A stretch of 64,000 nt of DNA from Aquimixticola soesokkakensis (GCF_900172375.1 NZ_FWFS01000004.1:124001-188000); one strand, 5' to 3'; shown: positions 24,144-32,827, counted from the first letter of the stretch. Notes: generated from the letters alone by a model not told the origin. Numbers and translations are program-made.

Positions 24144-25395
24144 TTTGCCCTCCTTGGTCACCGCCTGCCGTGTTTGGCGGGTCATAAAATTGCATCCCTT
24201 CGCCATCCGAGCGAGGGTTCAGGTCTTCGAGTGCACGAACTTCGTCGGGGCTAATGACGCCCCATTGCAGGCCCTTCACGTAGGCTTCCCAGCGTGTCTT
24301 GATGTCACCACGAACCAATGCAGCCCGATTAAATCGGGCATACATATCGGCCTCAGATTCTGGGATCAGGTCACGGTTGATCGTTTCCTCCCAAGTCGTC
24401 AGGTGGTCTTCTAGCGTGTAGGTGACAAACCCGATGGACTGCTGTTCAATCCCGGTCCCCCATGATGTGCTTTTCTCAGTGTCGCCAATCATGTGCGGAG
24501 GAACACCAAAGAACATCGCAATATCAGAACGTGAGAACTTGCGGCTTTCGATCCACTGCGCATCCTCTGCCGTCATTGAAAGCGGCGCGGTGTTCATGCC
24601 CTCTTCAAGGATTAGTGCCTTGCCCTCGCTCTCTCCGCCGGAGCGGTAAGCGTCTAAGCTGGAACGCAGGAACTCTAACCCCTCCTTTCCAAGCTTTCCG
24701 GGATGTTGCAAAACCATGCTTGGCCGCGCGCTATTCTTAAAAGTGGTGGAGCCGTGGCGCTCCTGCGCCATGCTGAGGCCTATGGTCTCCCGCGCAAATG
24801 TAATCGGCGAAACACCGTGCACCCCGTCTAGCGTCATGCCGACAAGGTGGAAAACTTCCCGAGACGGAAGATTGATCCGGCTACCGCTCTTTCGTGTGTA
24901 TTCGTACTTGACCTCTCCATCATCGGCCTGCGCGACGACCATTCGATCAGGGTCAAGCGGCACCAACGAGACAACACGGTCACGCGACCATGCGATCAAC
25001 GCATAGGCATTCCCACGCAATAGGATCTGCGCCTGCATCTGACGGCGGAACTGCGATGGTGTTTGCCATCCGTTTGGCTTGCGTCGAAGGACCCGCCAGA
25101 GTGAGGCATCAGCCGCGTCTTCGCGCGTATTGTCGCTAACGCGGCGCTTGATATGCAGCGGAAGGTTGGCAACCGCCCCAGATATCACACGGACGCAGGC
25201 ATAGACCGCAGAAACCTGCATGGCAGAATGCGGCGTCACTGCTACCCCAGAGGTACTTCCGGTCATGCCAATGCGGATCGCATCTTCAATATCTTGTGAT
25301 GTCTCAATCAGAACACCACCATCAGCATCCTGATAGGACGCATTTGGCTGTTCTGCCGGAGCCGACTGACGCCGAAACATTCCAAATAGGTCCAT
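24133..25395 (-). CDS. Portal protein (HK97 family)
   Basis: A protein of 420 residues. AVYACVRVISGAVANLPLHI near residue 65, FHLVGMTLDGVHGVSPITFA near residue 190 and EDAQWIESRKFSRSDIAMFFGVPPHMIGD near residue 290 are all diagnostic of HK97-type phage portals. The dodecameric ring is the DNA gate through which the terminase packages the genome. It lies between terminase large subunit and protease. Confidence 0.95.
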   Translation of the reverse strand: MDLFGMFRRQSAPAEQPNASYQDADGGVLIETSQDIEDAIRIGMTGSTSGVAVTPHSAMQVSAVYACVRVISGAVANLPLHIKRRVSDNTREDAADASLWRVLRRKPNGWQTPSQFRRQMQAQILLRGNAYALIAWSRDRVVSLVPLDPDRMVVAQADDGEVKYEYTRKSGSRINLPSREVFHLVGMTLDGVHGVSPITFARETIGLSMAQERHGSTTFKNSARPSMVLQHPGKLGKEGLEFLRSSLDAYRSGGESEGKALILEEGMNTAPLSMTAEDAQWIESRKFSRSDIAMFFGVPPHMIGDTEKSTSWGTGIEQQSIGFVTYTLEDHLTTWEETINRDLIPESEADMYARFNRAALVRGDIKTRWEAYVKGLQWGVISPDEVRALEDLNPRSDGEGMQFYDPPNTAGGDQGGQNEP

Positions 25396-25403
25396 TCAGT
25401 TCC

Positions 25404-27116
25404 TCATATGGTCAAAATGCCGCGAGCCGCATAAACAGACTCTTCAATGCCCGCGCCCACTGGATCGCGCAGCATCAACATGAACGCGTTGAGTGTTGCC
25501 ATGAGCGGGTCGATCTTTGACTTGCCCGCGACTTCCTTGGTGATCCGCACTGCAGATCCTTTGATTTCCGGTTTTGCATTGCCGACCGTCCAGGCCATCA
25601 GATCCTGCCCACCATGCAGAAAAGTTTTCTGCTTGAGCATACGCTCGAGGCCCCAGATAGCCGGAGAAAGCCGCCAGTCTTGCCCGACGATCACCAGCTG
25701 CTCATAGGTGATCCCCTTGCCGAACATCTGGAACTGGATCGCGGCACTGTTTGTCGTGTCGACCCCGATGGCGCCCTGCTCAGGAAGCAAACCTGCGGCC
25801 AACAAGCGAGCCGCCGTTTCAGCTACTCGGCTCACGTCGCCAGAGGTGTCATCGTCGGCCAGCTCAACAAGATCGCCGTCCTCGGCGAACTTCTTGAGGC
25901 GAGGCACGATTTCCTCGCGCAGCTCAAAGACTTCTGGATGCGCGAACGCGCGCGCCCAATGCAACCAGCGTCCGGTCTCACGGCAGCGACCAATAACGGC
26001 CTCAGCAAACAGATCGTCCAACCCGCCACCGTCGATCCCTTGGACCGCGACCTCGCTACGCTCGATCAGCTCATCAAGCGTCAGCCCGACCTCAATGCAG
26101 TCTTCCCAATACTGTGCACCAAGCCAACCTGCAGACAGGCCAACGCCAATCTCGATATTCAGGTGCTGGCTTGCCCAAATTTGTTCAGCATGTTTCGACA
26201 CCCGACCATTGTTCGAATAGTCATCCCTGAGCGCCTGCGGATCGATAGACAGCCCCAGGTTTGGTAGAACCAAGCCCCAATTGGCTGGATCGCGCCAGAA
26301 CTCCTGCTTGCGCTGAAGTTCCAAGGGGAACTCATAGAGCACGGGCAACATGATCGGCGATGGACCCGCCCGCCCGTCTCTGATTTTTCGCGCCTTGTCC
26401 AACTCGGTCCGCCACACACCGGCCGGACTTTCGTCGGATTGGGTCGTGATCATCAGCAGCTTGCCGCGCTGCTTCGTAATCCCACCGCCCCTGATTTGCT
26501 GCATCACTGCCGCAGCACGGGGAAGTTTTCCGAGCTCGTGGACCTCATCGATGATGGTCAGAACCGGAATTTCCCCGGTCACGATATTGGTCCCGAAAGT
26601 TTTCACTGCGAGGCTGGTGTTTGTCTTGCGCCTCGTAATTTCACTGTCAGAGTCACTGACGTGAAAAATCTTCTTCAGTGTATCGTCAATGTCGATCATG
26701 CCGCGCGCCTGATCAAAACAGCGCCCTGAGATCGCCTGTGACGGGCCCACCAGCATCATCTTCCGGTTAGGCGTCTCTTCCATGTAAAGGGCCGTTAGCC
26801 CCAAACCGGCAGCATAGGTCGTCTTCGAGTTCTTCTTGGGAACCTCGCAGAGCAATTCCCACACAATTGGCTGGAAGGTTTCAGGGTCTTCGCTCGCTAG
26901 AAACGCGACAAGGATATCCCGAAACCAATCCCCGCATGCGTCCGCAAGGTAAGGTGCGCCCGCAACATCTGGCAAACGGAGCCGGTTGAAAAAGGTAACC
27001 ACCCGTTGCGCTCGCTCTTCGTTGACGGGAACCTCTGCCATCGGGGGCAAACCCGCTTGCAGACGTTCCCACCAGTCAGGACATGCGAAGCGCGGAAGCG
27101 CCTCACTGTTTGACAT
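25404..27116 (-). CDS. Terminase large subunit
   Basis: A protein of 570 residues from ATG 27116; an upstream in-frame TTG at 27137 would add 7 residues. The ATPase domain shows WELLCEVPKKNSKTTYAAGLG, a variant Walker A with KKNSKT, and a Walker B at VLTIIDEVHELGK. The C-terminal half (LFAEAVIGRC, GAIGVDTTNSAAIQFQM) supplies acidic residues for the RNase-H-like nuclease. It cuts concatemers and pumps DNA into the head. It overlaps the small-subunit gene by 14 bp. Confidence 0.93.
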   Translation of the reverse strand: MSNSEALPRFACPDWWERLQAGLPPMAEVPVNEERAQRVVTFFNRLRLPDVAGAPYLADACGDWFRDILVAFLASEDPETFQPIVWELLCEVPKKNSKTTYAAGLGLTALYMEETPNRKMMLVGPSQAISGRCFDQARGMIDIDDTLKKIFHVSDSDSEITRRKTNTSLAVKTFGTNIVTGEIPVLTIIDEVHELGKLPRAAAVMQQIRGGGITKQRGKLLMITTQSDESPAGVWRTELDKARKIRDGRAGPSPIMLPVLYEFPLELQRKQEFWRDPANWGLVLPNLGLSIDPQALRDDYSNNGRVSKHAEQIWASQHLNIEIGVGLSAGWLGAQYWEDCIEVGLTLDELIERSEVAVQGIDGGGLDDLFAEAVIGRCRETGRWLHWARAFAHPEVFELREEIVPRLKKFAEDGDLVELADDDTSGDVSRVAETAARLLAAGLLPEQGAIGVDTTNSAAIQFQMFGKGITYEQLVIVGQDWRLSPAIWGLERMLKQKTFLHGGQDLMAWTVGNAKPEIKGSAVRITKEVAGKSKIDPLMATLNAFMLMLRDPVGAGIEESVYAARGILTI

Positions 27117-27585
27117 GTCCGGATGCCTCGCGCTCAAGCTCCAACATCAGCTCGGCCTCAGCATCCTGCGCCTGAGCGCGAACCATCGCCTTTTTGCCAA
27201 GCCCATCTGCGGCCTGTGCTTTCTCGGGCTTCTTTGCCAGGAAGCGTTCAGCTTGCATCTGATCGTTACGGTCGAGTTGCTGTTGGAAAACGCGTGCCGC
27301 ACCAATCACACCATCCATCGCAGCTTCGGCCATAACCATAATCCGTTCAGCGTCGAGCCTGTCGCGCATCATCTGACGTTGAGACAGCTCGGCTCTAAAA
27401 TACCGCTTCAAAGTGGCCAAAGAGCAATCAATGGCATTCGCCACACGATCGTTACTCCAGCCCAATGCAAGCAACAGTTTGACTTTGTTACGATTTCTTT
27501 CTGTGACCTCAAAAGTCGGGCGTCCGCGCGCGCCCTTGCCGGGCCGAACAGGGTTGCCGAACAGGTCAGAAACTTCTTCGCCCAT
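27103..27585 (-). CDS. Terminase small subunit
   Basis: A protein of 160 residues from ATG 27585, behind GGAGG. GRPTFEVTERNRNKVKLLLA followed by GWSNDRVANAIDCSLATLKRYF is a helix-turn-helix that should bind the packaging site; coiled segments follow (MQAERFLAKKPEKAQAADGL). Small subunits recognise cos or pac DNA and regulate the large subunit. Place and size fit. Confidence 0.85.
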   Translation of the reverse strand: MGEEVSDLFGNPVRPGKGARGRPTFEVTERNRNKVKLLLALGWSNDRVANAIDCSLATLKRYFRAELSQRQMMRDRLDAERIMVMAEAAMDGVIGAARVFQQQLDRNDQMQAERFLAKKPEKAQAADGLGKKAMVRAQAQDAEAELMLELEREASGHVKQ

Positions 27586-27701
27586 TAAAAAAAACCTCCA
27601 GATGAGGGAGTTGACCGGTCTAGCCCGGCGGGCACCCCAGACTTTAGACCTCCCCCCCTCCCGCACCACCAAGGCGCAAGACGCCGAGCCAGCCCCTCCG
27701 G

Positions 27702-28055
27702 TCATCGCCCGCCGCGCTTTTCCTCGCGTTGCTTCACCGTGTCGTGGCACCGCTTGCACAGGCACTGCAGGTTCTGCTCATCCCAGAACAGTTCCTCACT
27801 GCCCCGATGCGGCGTAATGTGGTCAGCAACCAACAGCGAAGTGTCCGCCTCCAAGCGCCCACACGTGCGGCAGGTGAACATGTCACGCTGCAACACACCC
27901 CAGCGCAGCTTCTGCCACTTGGCCGTGCCATAGAGCCTACGAAGCGGGTTAGCCTTCATCCGCACCCGATCATGCTCGCGATCACCTTGCGGCAGATAGC
28001 GGACGATGGACGGCATGCGGTGCACACCATCTCGCAGGAGCTTCAAGCGCGCCAT
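27702..28055 (-). CDS. HNH endonuclease next to terminase
   Basis: A protein of 117 residues from ATG 28055. MFTCRTCGRLE (C-x2-C), VADHITPHRGSEELFWD and NLQCLCKRCHD form a complete zinc-bound HNH nuclease. HNH proteins coded beside the terminase of HK97-type phages are needed for cleavage at cohesive ends, so this suggests cos packaging with the site probably close by. Genes 28160 and 27702 are separated by about 100 bp, in which I see no frame. Confidence 0.9.
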   Translation of the reverse strand: MARLKLLRDGVHRMPSIVRYLPQGDREHDRVRMKANPLRRLYGTAKWQKLRWGVLQRDMFTCRTCGRLEADTSLLVADHITPHRGSEELFWDEQNLQCLCKRCHDTVKQREEKRGGR

Positions 28056-28159
28056 CAGGACACCATTCTGTTGGGGGATAAACGCAAAAGCGCCCGCCGG
28101 TTTCCCGTGGGCGCAACTGTAGATGATGACAATAGACGTAGAGTGGGCAGAGTTAAGCG

Positions 28160-28942
28160 TCAAGCCCCTTTCTTCAGGTCATAGCCCTGCATGCGGTCCA
28201 GCGCCCCGCACAGCGCCTCTCGTAACGCCTTGCGGGTCCTGGTATCCGCTACCCACCCAGCAACCCTCAGCACCTGATCTAGCGACTGCCCACCGATGCA
28301 CACCGCGTTGACAACATCGATCGTGCGGATCAACCGCCGCTTACCTTCCCCGCCTCGCTCCGAGGGGCGAACCCGACGCACCGACAACGCATATCCAGTG
28401 CCCACGCGCGCGCGCAAACGATCGAGGCGCAGACTGTCCGCCAGCTGCGCATCCATGACATCGCGACCACCTTCCCCCGACGCCATGCGCCCCTCAAGCG
28501 ACGAACACTTGACGCCGTTCGCGGCAACCCGTTCAGCCAAGGCCGCATAATCCCGACCTGCAGACACCTGTCCGGGCGTGAAGGGCGCCACATAGACCGC
28601 CGCGTCATCATTGGCTTTCGCCCGCGTGAAGGCGCGCGCGGCATCCGCCTCCATCAATCCGAACGCATCGAGCCTGCGCATTGCATGCCGCCCCTTGTAG
28701 CCCGCTGGCTTGGCGCGCTCGGTCGAGCCTTTGACCTGTTCCATCGGCATAAATGCCTGCACCGGCCCGCGTGCAGGCGCTTCGGGAATGTCGGGCCCGC
28801 AGACTTCCGGCACCGCACCACGCGCCCTGATCGCAGCAATGCGCGCAACCTCCAGAGATTGCACCATGGCGACACCGCTCTTGCCCACGACGATGACCCG
28901 GTGCCCACTGACTTCTGGCACCTCGACCCGCTTGACCATCAT
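28160..28942 (-). CDS. DUF6456-like protein, candidate late-gene regulator
   Basis: A protein of 260 residues from ATG 28942 (ATGATG overlapping the upstream TGA). The C-terminal half reads FTPGQVSAGRDYAALAERVA, a central basic stretch, then TIDVVNAVCIGGQSLDQVLR and KALREALCGALDRMQGY. This spacing resembles the DUF6456 module of alphaproteobacterial regulators, with an AGxxYxxLxE helix followed by an L-x2-V-x2-GW-type helix-turn-helix. It lies just before HNH-terminase, the usual position of a lambda Q-type late activator. The link is an inference; no activity is known. Confidence 0.5.
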   Translation of the reverse strand: MMVKRVEVPEVSGHRVIVVGKSGVAMVQSLEVARIAAIRARGAVPEVCGPDIPEAPARGPVQAFMPMEQVKGSTERAKPAGYKGRHAMRRLDAFGLMEADAARAFTRAKANDDAAVYVAPFTPGQVSAGRDYAALAERVAANGVKCSSLEGRMASGEGGRDVMDAQLADSLRLDRLRARVGTGYALSVRRVRPSERGGEGKRRLIRTIDVVNAVCIGGQSLDQVLRVAGWVADTRTRKALREALCGALDRMQGYDLKKGA

Positions 28943-29538
28943 GCCGCCGCCCCTTCGGTTGACCCATCCGCCCGTTTTTGGCGACCAATCGCCACCACAC
29001 GGCGCGCGCGATCCTGATCGGCCAGATAGCGGCTCAGCCAGTCCCGATCCTCCGGCCCCGCCCCGTCGCGCGCGATCCGCTCGTTGATGATCGTCCGGTG
29101 ACGATTGTTCTGTTCGGCGGCCAGCTTGAGCTGGCGCATATCCATCGCAAGCGGCGGGCGACGATGCTGCACAAGCCAGCGATACAGCTCGACCAGATAG
29201 CCACCGACCTCTGCCTGCGGCCCCTCGATCGAGGCAAGCCAACTCGAAACGATCCGCGCCTCCTCCGCCGGCATCTCCTGCAAGGCCCGCGCATTCGTGC
29301 GAAACGTGACCTCCGCCGGCCAGATCGCATCGCCACATTGCTCGATCATCACTTCGGCGAGCGTCTTGATGTTCTCGACATCGAGGTAGCCCAGCACCTC
29401 AGCCAACCGCGCCTTGAACTTCTCGTGCATCTCCGCCGACACGCCTTTGCGCCGCACGAACCCCGCCTCGTCAAGCCTGTCGATCAGATGCTCTCGCACT
29501 GCCGCCTTGCCTGTTTTCTCTGCGCTCTCGTTTTCCAT
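28939..29538 (-). CDS. Hypothetical phage protein after the replication region
   Basis: A protein of 199 residues from ATG 29538 (MENESAEKTGKAAVREHLID). Mostly helical with KFKARLAEVLGYLDVENIKT and ALQEMPAEEARIVSSWLASI, and a long basic C-terminal helix. I do not recognise it. It is translated with the DUF6456-like gene (4-bp overlap). The candidate replication origin lies immediately upstream, so its expression may depend on that region. Confidence 0.6.
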   Translation of the reverse strand: MENESAEKTGKAAVREHLIDRLDEAGFVRRKGVSAEMHEKFKARLAEVLGYLDVENIKTLAEVMIEQCGDAIWPAEVTFRTNARALQEMPAEEARIVSSWLASIEGPQAEVGGYLVELYRWLVQHRRPPLAMDMRQLKLAAEQNNRHRTIINERIARDGAGPEDRDWLSRYLADQDRARRVVAIGRQKRADGSTEGAAA

Positions 29539-29582
29539 CTTTTGCCCTTTCTCAGCCCTGCCTCGCCCACCACAAGCGCGAC

Positions 29583-29730
29583 TTATCCACAGTTTCGACC
29601 CGCAAACGTCAGACACTGTCCGACTGTCTTTTCAATTTCTTGTCTATGTCCCTGTCGTAGCGGACAGTCTGAGACTGTCCGAAACTGTCTCAGACTGTCT
29701 CAGACTGTCTTTCGGACAGTTCAGGACAGT
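29583..29730. other. Candidate phage replication origin: DnaA box plus ACTGTC iteron array
   Basis: A perfect DnaA box TTATCCACA lies at 29583-29591. Nine copies of ACTGTC follow: direct at 29615, 29623, 29674, 29684, 29694 and 29704, inverted at 29663, 29715 and 29725. Four consecutive copies are spaced exactly 10 bp, one helical turn. The array lies directly after the stop of a replication-type gene. Iterons with a DnaA box typify theta origins; a regulator-binding array is the alternative. Confidence 0.6.
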
Positions 29731-29741
29731 GTTTCCAAAGT

Positions 29742-30368
29742 TCAGGATGCACCCCGCCGCGCCAAATTCAGCCGCAGGGAATGATCCGACCATGCACCAA
29801 TCGCCCGCTCTATCCAGGTGCCGCCGCGATAGCCGCATCCTTGTTCATTCAGCCACTCATCGATCCAGCGCACCGCCGCATCATTGGCCCCGAGGTCTTT
29901 GTGATAGCCAGCAATCGTGATCCGCAGCCGCTGCAACCGCTTGGCCGTATTCGCCGCCTCGTTTTTCGCGCGGTTGTCCTCCTTGCGCGCAATCGCTTCC
30001 GACAGGGTTTTCACCACAAACGGGTGCATGAGCCTGACCTCGCCACGGCAGTTGCACGGCTCCCAATTGTGCAGCGGACCGAACGGCAGAGCGCACAAAG
30101 CCTCGAAATGCTCAAAATCGGTGAAAACGAGCTTGGCCAGGGTCTTCATATCCACCGGCAGGGTGCCGACCGGCGAATGATCGAACGCAATGTTGGTAAG
30201 ATCGAAATAAAGCGCGCGACACTCCGGCAGCCCCTTGAGCCGCATATCCGAGTTGAGCCAGCGCCGCCGTTCCCACGGCATGAAATAATGGCTGTCGATC
30301 CGGTCCTCGATCGAGAACGGATAGGACGGCAGCGTTTCGATATCGACAGGCCTCACTAAAGCAACCAT
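29742..30368 (-). CDS. Replication-initiation-like protein (DUF1376-type N-terminus)
   Basis: A protein of 208 residues. The segment SHYFMPWERRRWLNSDMRLK leading to CRALYFDLTNIAFDHSPVGTLP resembles the DUF1376/replisome-organiser winged helix, where a short polypeptide motif precedes a helix ending in a GxLP turn. The basic C-terminal helix (KNEAANTAKRLQRLRITIAG) could contact DNA or helicase. It would bind the phage origin and recruit the host replisome, which fits the iteron array immediately after its stop codon. It overlaps the methyltransferase gene by 13 bp. Confidence 0.6.
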   Translation of the reverse strand: MVALVRPVDIETLPSYPFSIEDRIDSHYFMPWERRRWLNSDMRLKGLPECRALYFDLTNIAFDHSPVGTLPVDMKTLAKLVFTDFEHFEALCALPFGPLHNWEPCNCRGEVRLMHPFVVKTLSEAIARKEDNRAKNEAANTAKRLQRLRITIAGYHKDLGANDAAVRWIDEWLNEQGCGYRGGTWIERAIGAWSDHSLRLNLARRGAS

Positions 30369-31021
30369 CCGGCATCCCCTTTAACAGCAGGCACAATCTC
30401 AGATGGATAATCCCCGTCCCGCTCCAATTCCTTGCGGCATGGCGGCACCCACGCCATGCGCGGCGCGCCCTCGAAGCCAGACAGCCAGATCAGCCAGGCA
30501 TATGCCGTGGCCGTTGATCCCTCAGGCGCGAGCCGCCCCTTGTGCATCACCACCCGCTCACTGAACTGCAAAACCACCGCAGGCGGATTGACCGAGAACA
30601 GCCGCTGATAGCGCCCCACGCCCTCCAGAAAGGCCGCGCGCACCAGGAATGCGCAGCCCTCACGGCTGGTCGCACAGGCGCGCGCAATGAACTGTTCGGC
30701 AAGGCGAAACGGCGGGTTTGTGATCGTCCAATCGACCGGATCAGGCTCGGCCCCGAACAGGTAGTCGCCCTGCGCGAACCCCGCGCCATAGTCGTGGATA
30801 TCGCTCGCCTCGACATGGGCGAAATACTCACCGAGCGGGCGCACCATATGGCCCCGATTGGCCGCAGGTTCGCGACAAAGACCCGACAGATCGAACCCCT
30901 CGGCGATCAGAAAAGCACACAGCGCGCGGGTAGCCCACGGCGGTGTAGGGAAATCATCGAGGCTGTCATGCGCCTCGACGCGGCGCTGCATCACAGCGGT
31001 GGAACGGTTGGGACCGCTCAT
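30356..31021 (-). CDS. SAM-dependent DNA methyltransferase (NPPF type)
   Basis: A protein of 221 residues. The catalytic motif NPPF (TITNPPFRLAEQF, residue about 120) marks an N6-adenine or N4-cytosine amino-methyltransferase, and LCREPAANRGHMVRPL takes the place of the SAM-binding EPxxGxG loop, here altered to EPAANRG. The N-terminal DDFPTPPWATRALCAFLI is typical of phage orphan methylases. It probably protects phage DNA against host restriction or modifies regulation. No cognate restriction gene is adjacent. Confidence 0.82.
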   Translation of the reverse strand: MSGPNRSTAVMQRRVEAHDSLDDFPTPPWATRALCAFLIAEGFDLSGLCREPAANRGHMVRPLGEYFAHVEASDIHDYGAGFAQGDYLFGAEPDPVDWTITNPPFRLAEQFIARACATSREGCAFLVRAAFLEGVGRYQRLFSVNPPAVVLQFSERVVMHKGRLAPEGSTATAYAWLIWLSGFEGAPRMAWVPPCRKELERDGDYPSEIVPAVKGDAGWLL

Positions 31022-31407
31022 GCTGCATCTCCCTCAATCCGTGTGGCCCAAGCCCACTTGATTTGCGTGAAATCCAGCACAGGCAGACCGTAGCGGCGGT
31101 CGAACCACGCCTGCATGTTGCCGAAGTTGGCAAATCCTTCCATCGCGGCCAGCGTCTCGAAGTAAGCCGGATTGTCCCGCCGCTCGCCGTTCACATAGGC
31201 CGCATCGCGGTGGATCTCGATCGGCATCGCCGCGGCACAGGGCACACGCAACAACAACGCGCAGCGCGGGCTACGCATGCCGGTGTAGAGCTGCAATTCC
31301 TGCCCTGCCCGCGCATGCGCCCGCTTGCCATTGGGCCGGATCGTAGACCACTTTTCGCCTGCCTGAATGGCCGCACTGAACTCGGGCAGGAAATTGTAGG
31401 CCACCAT
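31018..31407 (-). CDS. ASCH/PUA-like domain protein
   Basis: A protein of 129 residues. The N-terminal FLPEFSAAIQAGEKWSTIRP followed by GQELQLYTGMRSPRCALL matches the ASCH pattern, a PUA-related fold that binds RNA or modified nucleotides. Such phage proteins are common beside DNA-modification genes, but the substrate is unknown. It overlaps the methyltransferase start by 4 bp, so the two probably act in one process. Confidence 0.7.
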   Translation of the reverse strand: MVAYNFLPEFSAAIQAGEKWSTIRPNGKRAHARAGQELQLYTGMRSPRCALLLRVPCAAAMPIEIHRDAAYVNGERRDNPAYFETLAAMEGFANFGNMQAWFDRRYGLPVLDFTQIKWAWATRIEGDAA

Positions 31408-31907
31408 TATCCAACCTCCTCAAACCAGGCATCTACAGCGCAGGCCAGAAGAACATCGAGGACCGCAATGCCACCGCTCGCCTGCTCCGCCAACCAAGCC
31501 CGGAACGCCGGATCATACTGCGACAACGCCTCTGCTACCTGATCCGCTGGCGCGTTGCGGCGCGTCAAGCGACCGGCATCAACTGCGCGCTTGATGATCT
31601 TCCCGACAACAGCAATTGAAATCCCGTGATCCCGGGCAATTTTCCGGATCAGATCACCCCGCAGATAGGCGCGCTCAACGCTTGAATTCCGTGCGGTTTT
31701 GGCAGGGCGCCCCCCGCTGTGCCCGCGCACATAGGGCAAATCGACACCCGCCGCGCGCAACCTCTGGCGGATGCTCTGAACACGCCGAACGGTGATTCCC
31801 AGCGCGTCCGCAATCTCCGGGCACAACGCACCCGCCCGCGTCATTTCGGCCACCGCCTCATCGTGCAGGGCATGACTCGGCACCTGATCCGCAGCATCCA
31901 ACATCAC
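31407..31907 (-). CDS. Double helix-turn-helix regulatory protein
   Basis: A protein of 166 residues with tandem Met starts at 31907 and 31904. Two helix-turn-helix units are visible: CPEIADALGITVRRVQSIRQRL (about 30-51) and IRKIARDHGISIAVVGKIIKRA (about 88-110). It is probably a DNA-binding regulator of the leftward early operon, placed just after the CII-like gene and overlapping it by 4 bp. No close family is recognised. Confidence 0.65.
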   Translation of the reverse strand: MMLDAADQVPSHALHDEAVAEMTRAGALCPEIADALGITVRRVQSIRQRLRAAGVDLPYVRGHSGGRPAKTARNSSVERAYLRGDLIRKIARDHGISIAVVGKIIKRAVDAGRLTRRNAPADQVAEALSQYDPAFRAWLAEQASGGIAVLDVLLACAVDAWFEEVG

Positions 31908-32377
31908 CGCTCCCCTTCCGAAATCCCGACCAACTGCGCGCGAAAGCCCGCAACGGCAGCCATCAGCTCGTCGACCTCGCGCAGCAGATCGCGCGCCTCG
32001 GATTTGGTCACGATCCCGCCGCCGTCCGACCCCTCGCCATGCGCCGCGGCATGCGCGCCAAGCAGGTCGGCGAACTCTTTGGCGATCTGGTGAACACTCA
32101 CTCCCTGCGGCCCGCTTGAGGCAATCGGCTGGAAAAACCCGTGAGCGAGCGCTGCAAAATGCTGCGCCACCGGCACCGCCGTTTCGGGCACGATCCGCCC
32201 CATCCGGTCGAGGTAGTTCACCCCCAGCCCGCCGGGGCGCTGCTCGGACAGCTCTGTGCCGTGTGACAGCGTCGACACCCCGACGCCGAGGTCATTGGCA
32301 ACCGCCTCAAGCCCGCCGCCTGCGCGGATTGCGGTCTGAACGGCCGATTGGATCGAAGCAGGGCGCAAGTTACGCAT
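31904..32377 (-). CDS. CII-like phage transcription regulator
   Basis: A protein of 157 residues from ATG 32377. SAVQTAIRAGGGLEAVANDL followed by GVGVSTLSHGTELSEQRPGG is a helix-turn-helix similar to those in phage regulator CII-type proteins, with the remainder helical (KEFADLLGAHAAAHGEGSDG). Its place as the second leftward gene after the Cro-like repressor is where lambdoid phages encode CII, the lysogeny activator. The 11-bp repeat ATGGGGAAACT lies at its start and 45 bp upstream. Confidence 0.6.
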   Translation of the reverse strand: MRNLRPASIQSAVQTAIRAGGGLEAVANDLGVGVSTLSHGTELSEQRPGGLGVNYLDRMGRIVPETAVPVAQHFAALAHGFFQPIASSGPQGVSVHQIAKEFADLLGAHAAAHGEGSDGGGIVTKSEARDLLREVDELMAAVAGFRAQLVGISEGER

Positions 32378-32531
32378 GGGGAAACTCTCCGCTGGATTTC
32401 GCGAGACACCGCCCGCGCAAATGGGGAAACTGAAAGCGCGCCGGAGCAATGCCCTCTCCGGCGCGCCCAATGCCAACCACACCGCGGGAGGAGGAGCACA
32501 GCGCGGTCGACCATTCGGGATGGGGAAGTTT
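32376..32531. repeat. Repeated 11-mer ATGGGGAAACT upstream of the CII-like gene
   Basis: ATGGGGAAACT occurs exactly at 32376-32386 and 32421-32431 (45 bp apart, close to four helical turns), with a near copy ATGGGGAAGTTT at 32520-32531. The region between the Cro-like and CII-like genes holds no other frame. It may be a binding site for one of the switch proteins or a transcript element; the sequence does not decide. Confidence 0.4.
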
Positions 32532-32539
32532 GAGAAAAG

Positions 32540-32827
32540 TCATGCGGCTTCGCCACCTGATCTGGGCTGACCGCCGTCTACCCAACTCTCGCGGACCACA
32601 TCGGAGCCAGAATGCGCTAGCAAGATTTCCAAGGCTTCGAGATTAAACCCCCTCGCCCGAGCGCCAAAGATCAAAGCGGCCCAATAGCGGGCTGGCACAC
32701 TGCCCCGTTGAAACCAACGATGAACAGCAACCATTTCAATTTGAGGATCTTCAAGGCGAACATCTTCGAGCACCGACCGGCGGTCGGGCCATTTCGACAG
32801 AATTGAGATAACTGGACGTTGATGCAT
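32540..32827 (-). CDS. Cro-like (carph-isopro type) repressor
   Basis: A protein of 95 residues starting MHQRPVISILSKWPDRRSVL. The central segment VAVHRWFQRGSVPARYWAAL matches the carph-isopro helix-turn-helix of small Cro-like phage regulators (V-x2-W-x2-R-G-x-IP-x-YW). It is divergent from the XRE repressor; two GACC-N5-GGTC-type sites lie between them. It should repress the lysogeny promoter and favour lytic growth. Confidence 0.8.
   Translation of the reverse strand: MHQRPVISILSKWPDRRSVLEDVRLEDPQIEMVAVHRWFQRGSVPARYWAALIFGARARGFNLEALEILLAHSGSDVVRESWVDGGQPRSGGEAA

Noticed and set aside
27600-28160. CRISPR arrays or insertion sequences anywhere in the window
   Set aside because: No regularly spaced 24-40-bp repeats and no transposase were found; the only regular arrays are the short ACTGTC and 9-bp repeats described above.
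29742-30368. Calling this gene a definite replication protein O/DnaA-like initiator
   Set aside because: Only the N-terminal DUF1376-type pattern is visible; no Walker motifs or known origin-binding domain. Kept as replication-like with moderate confidence.
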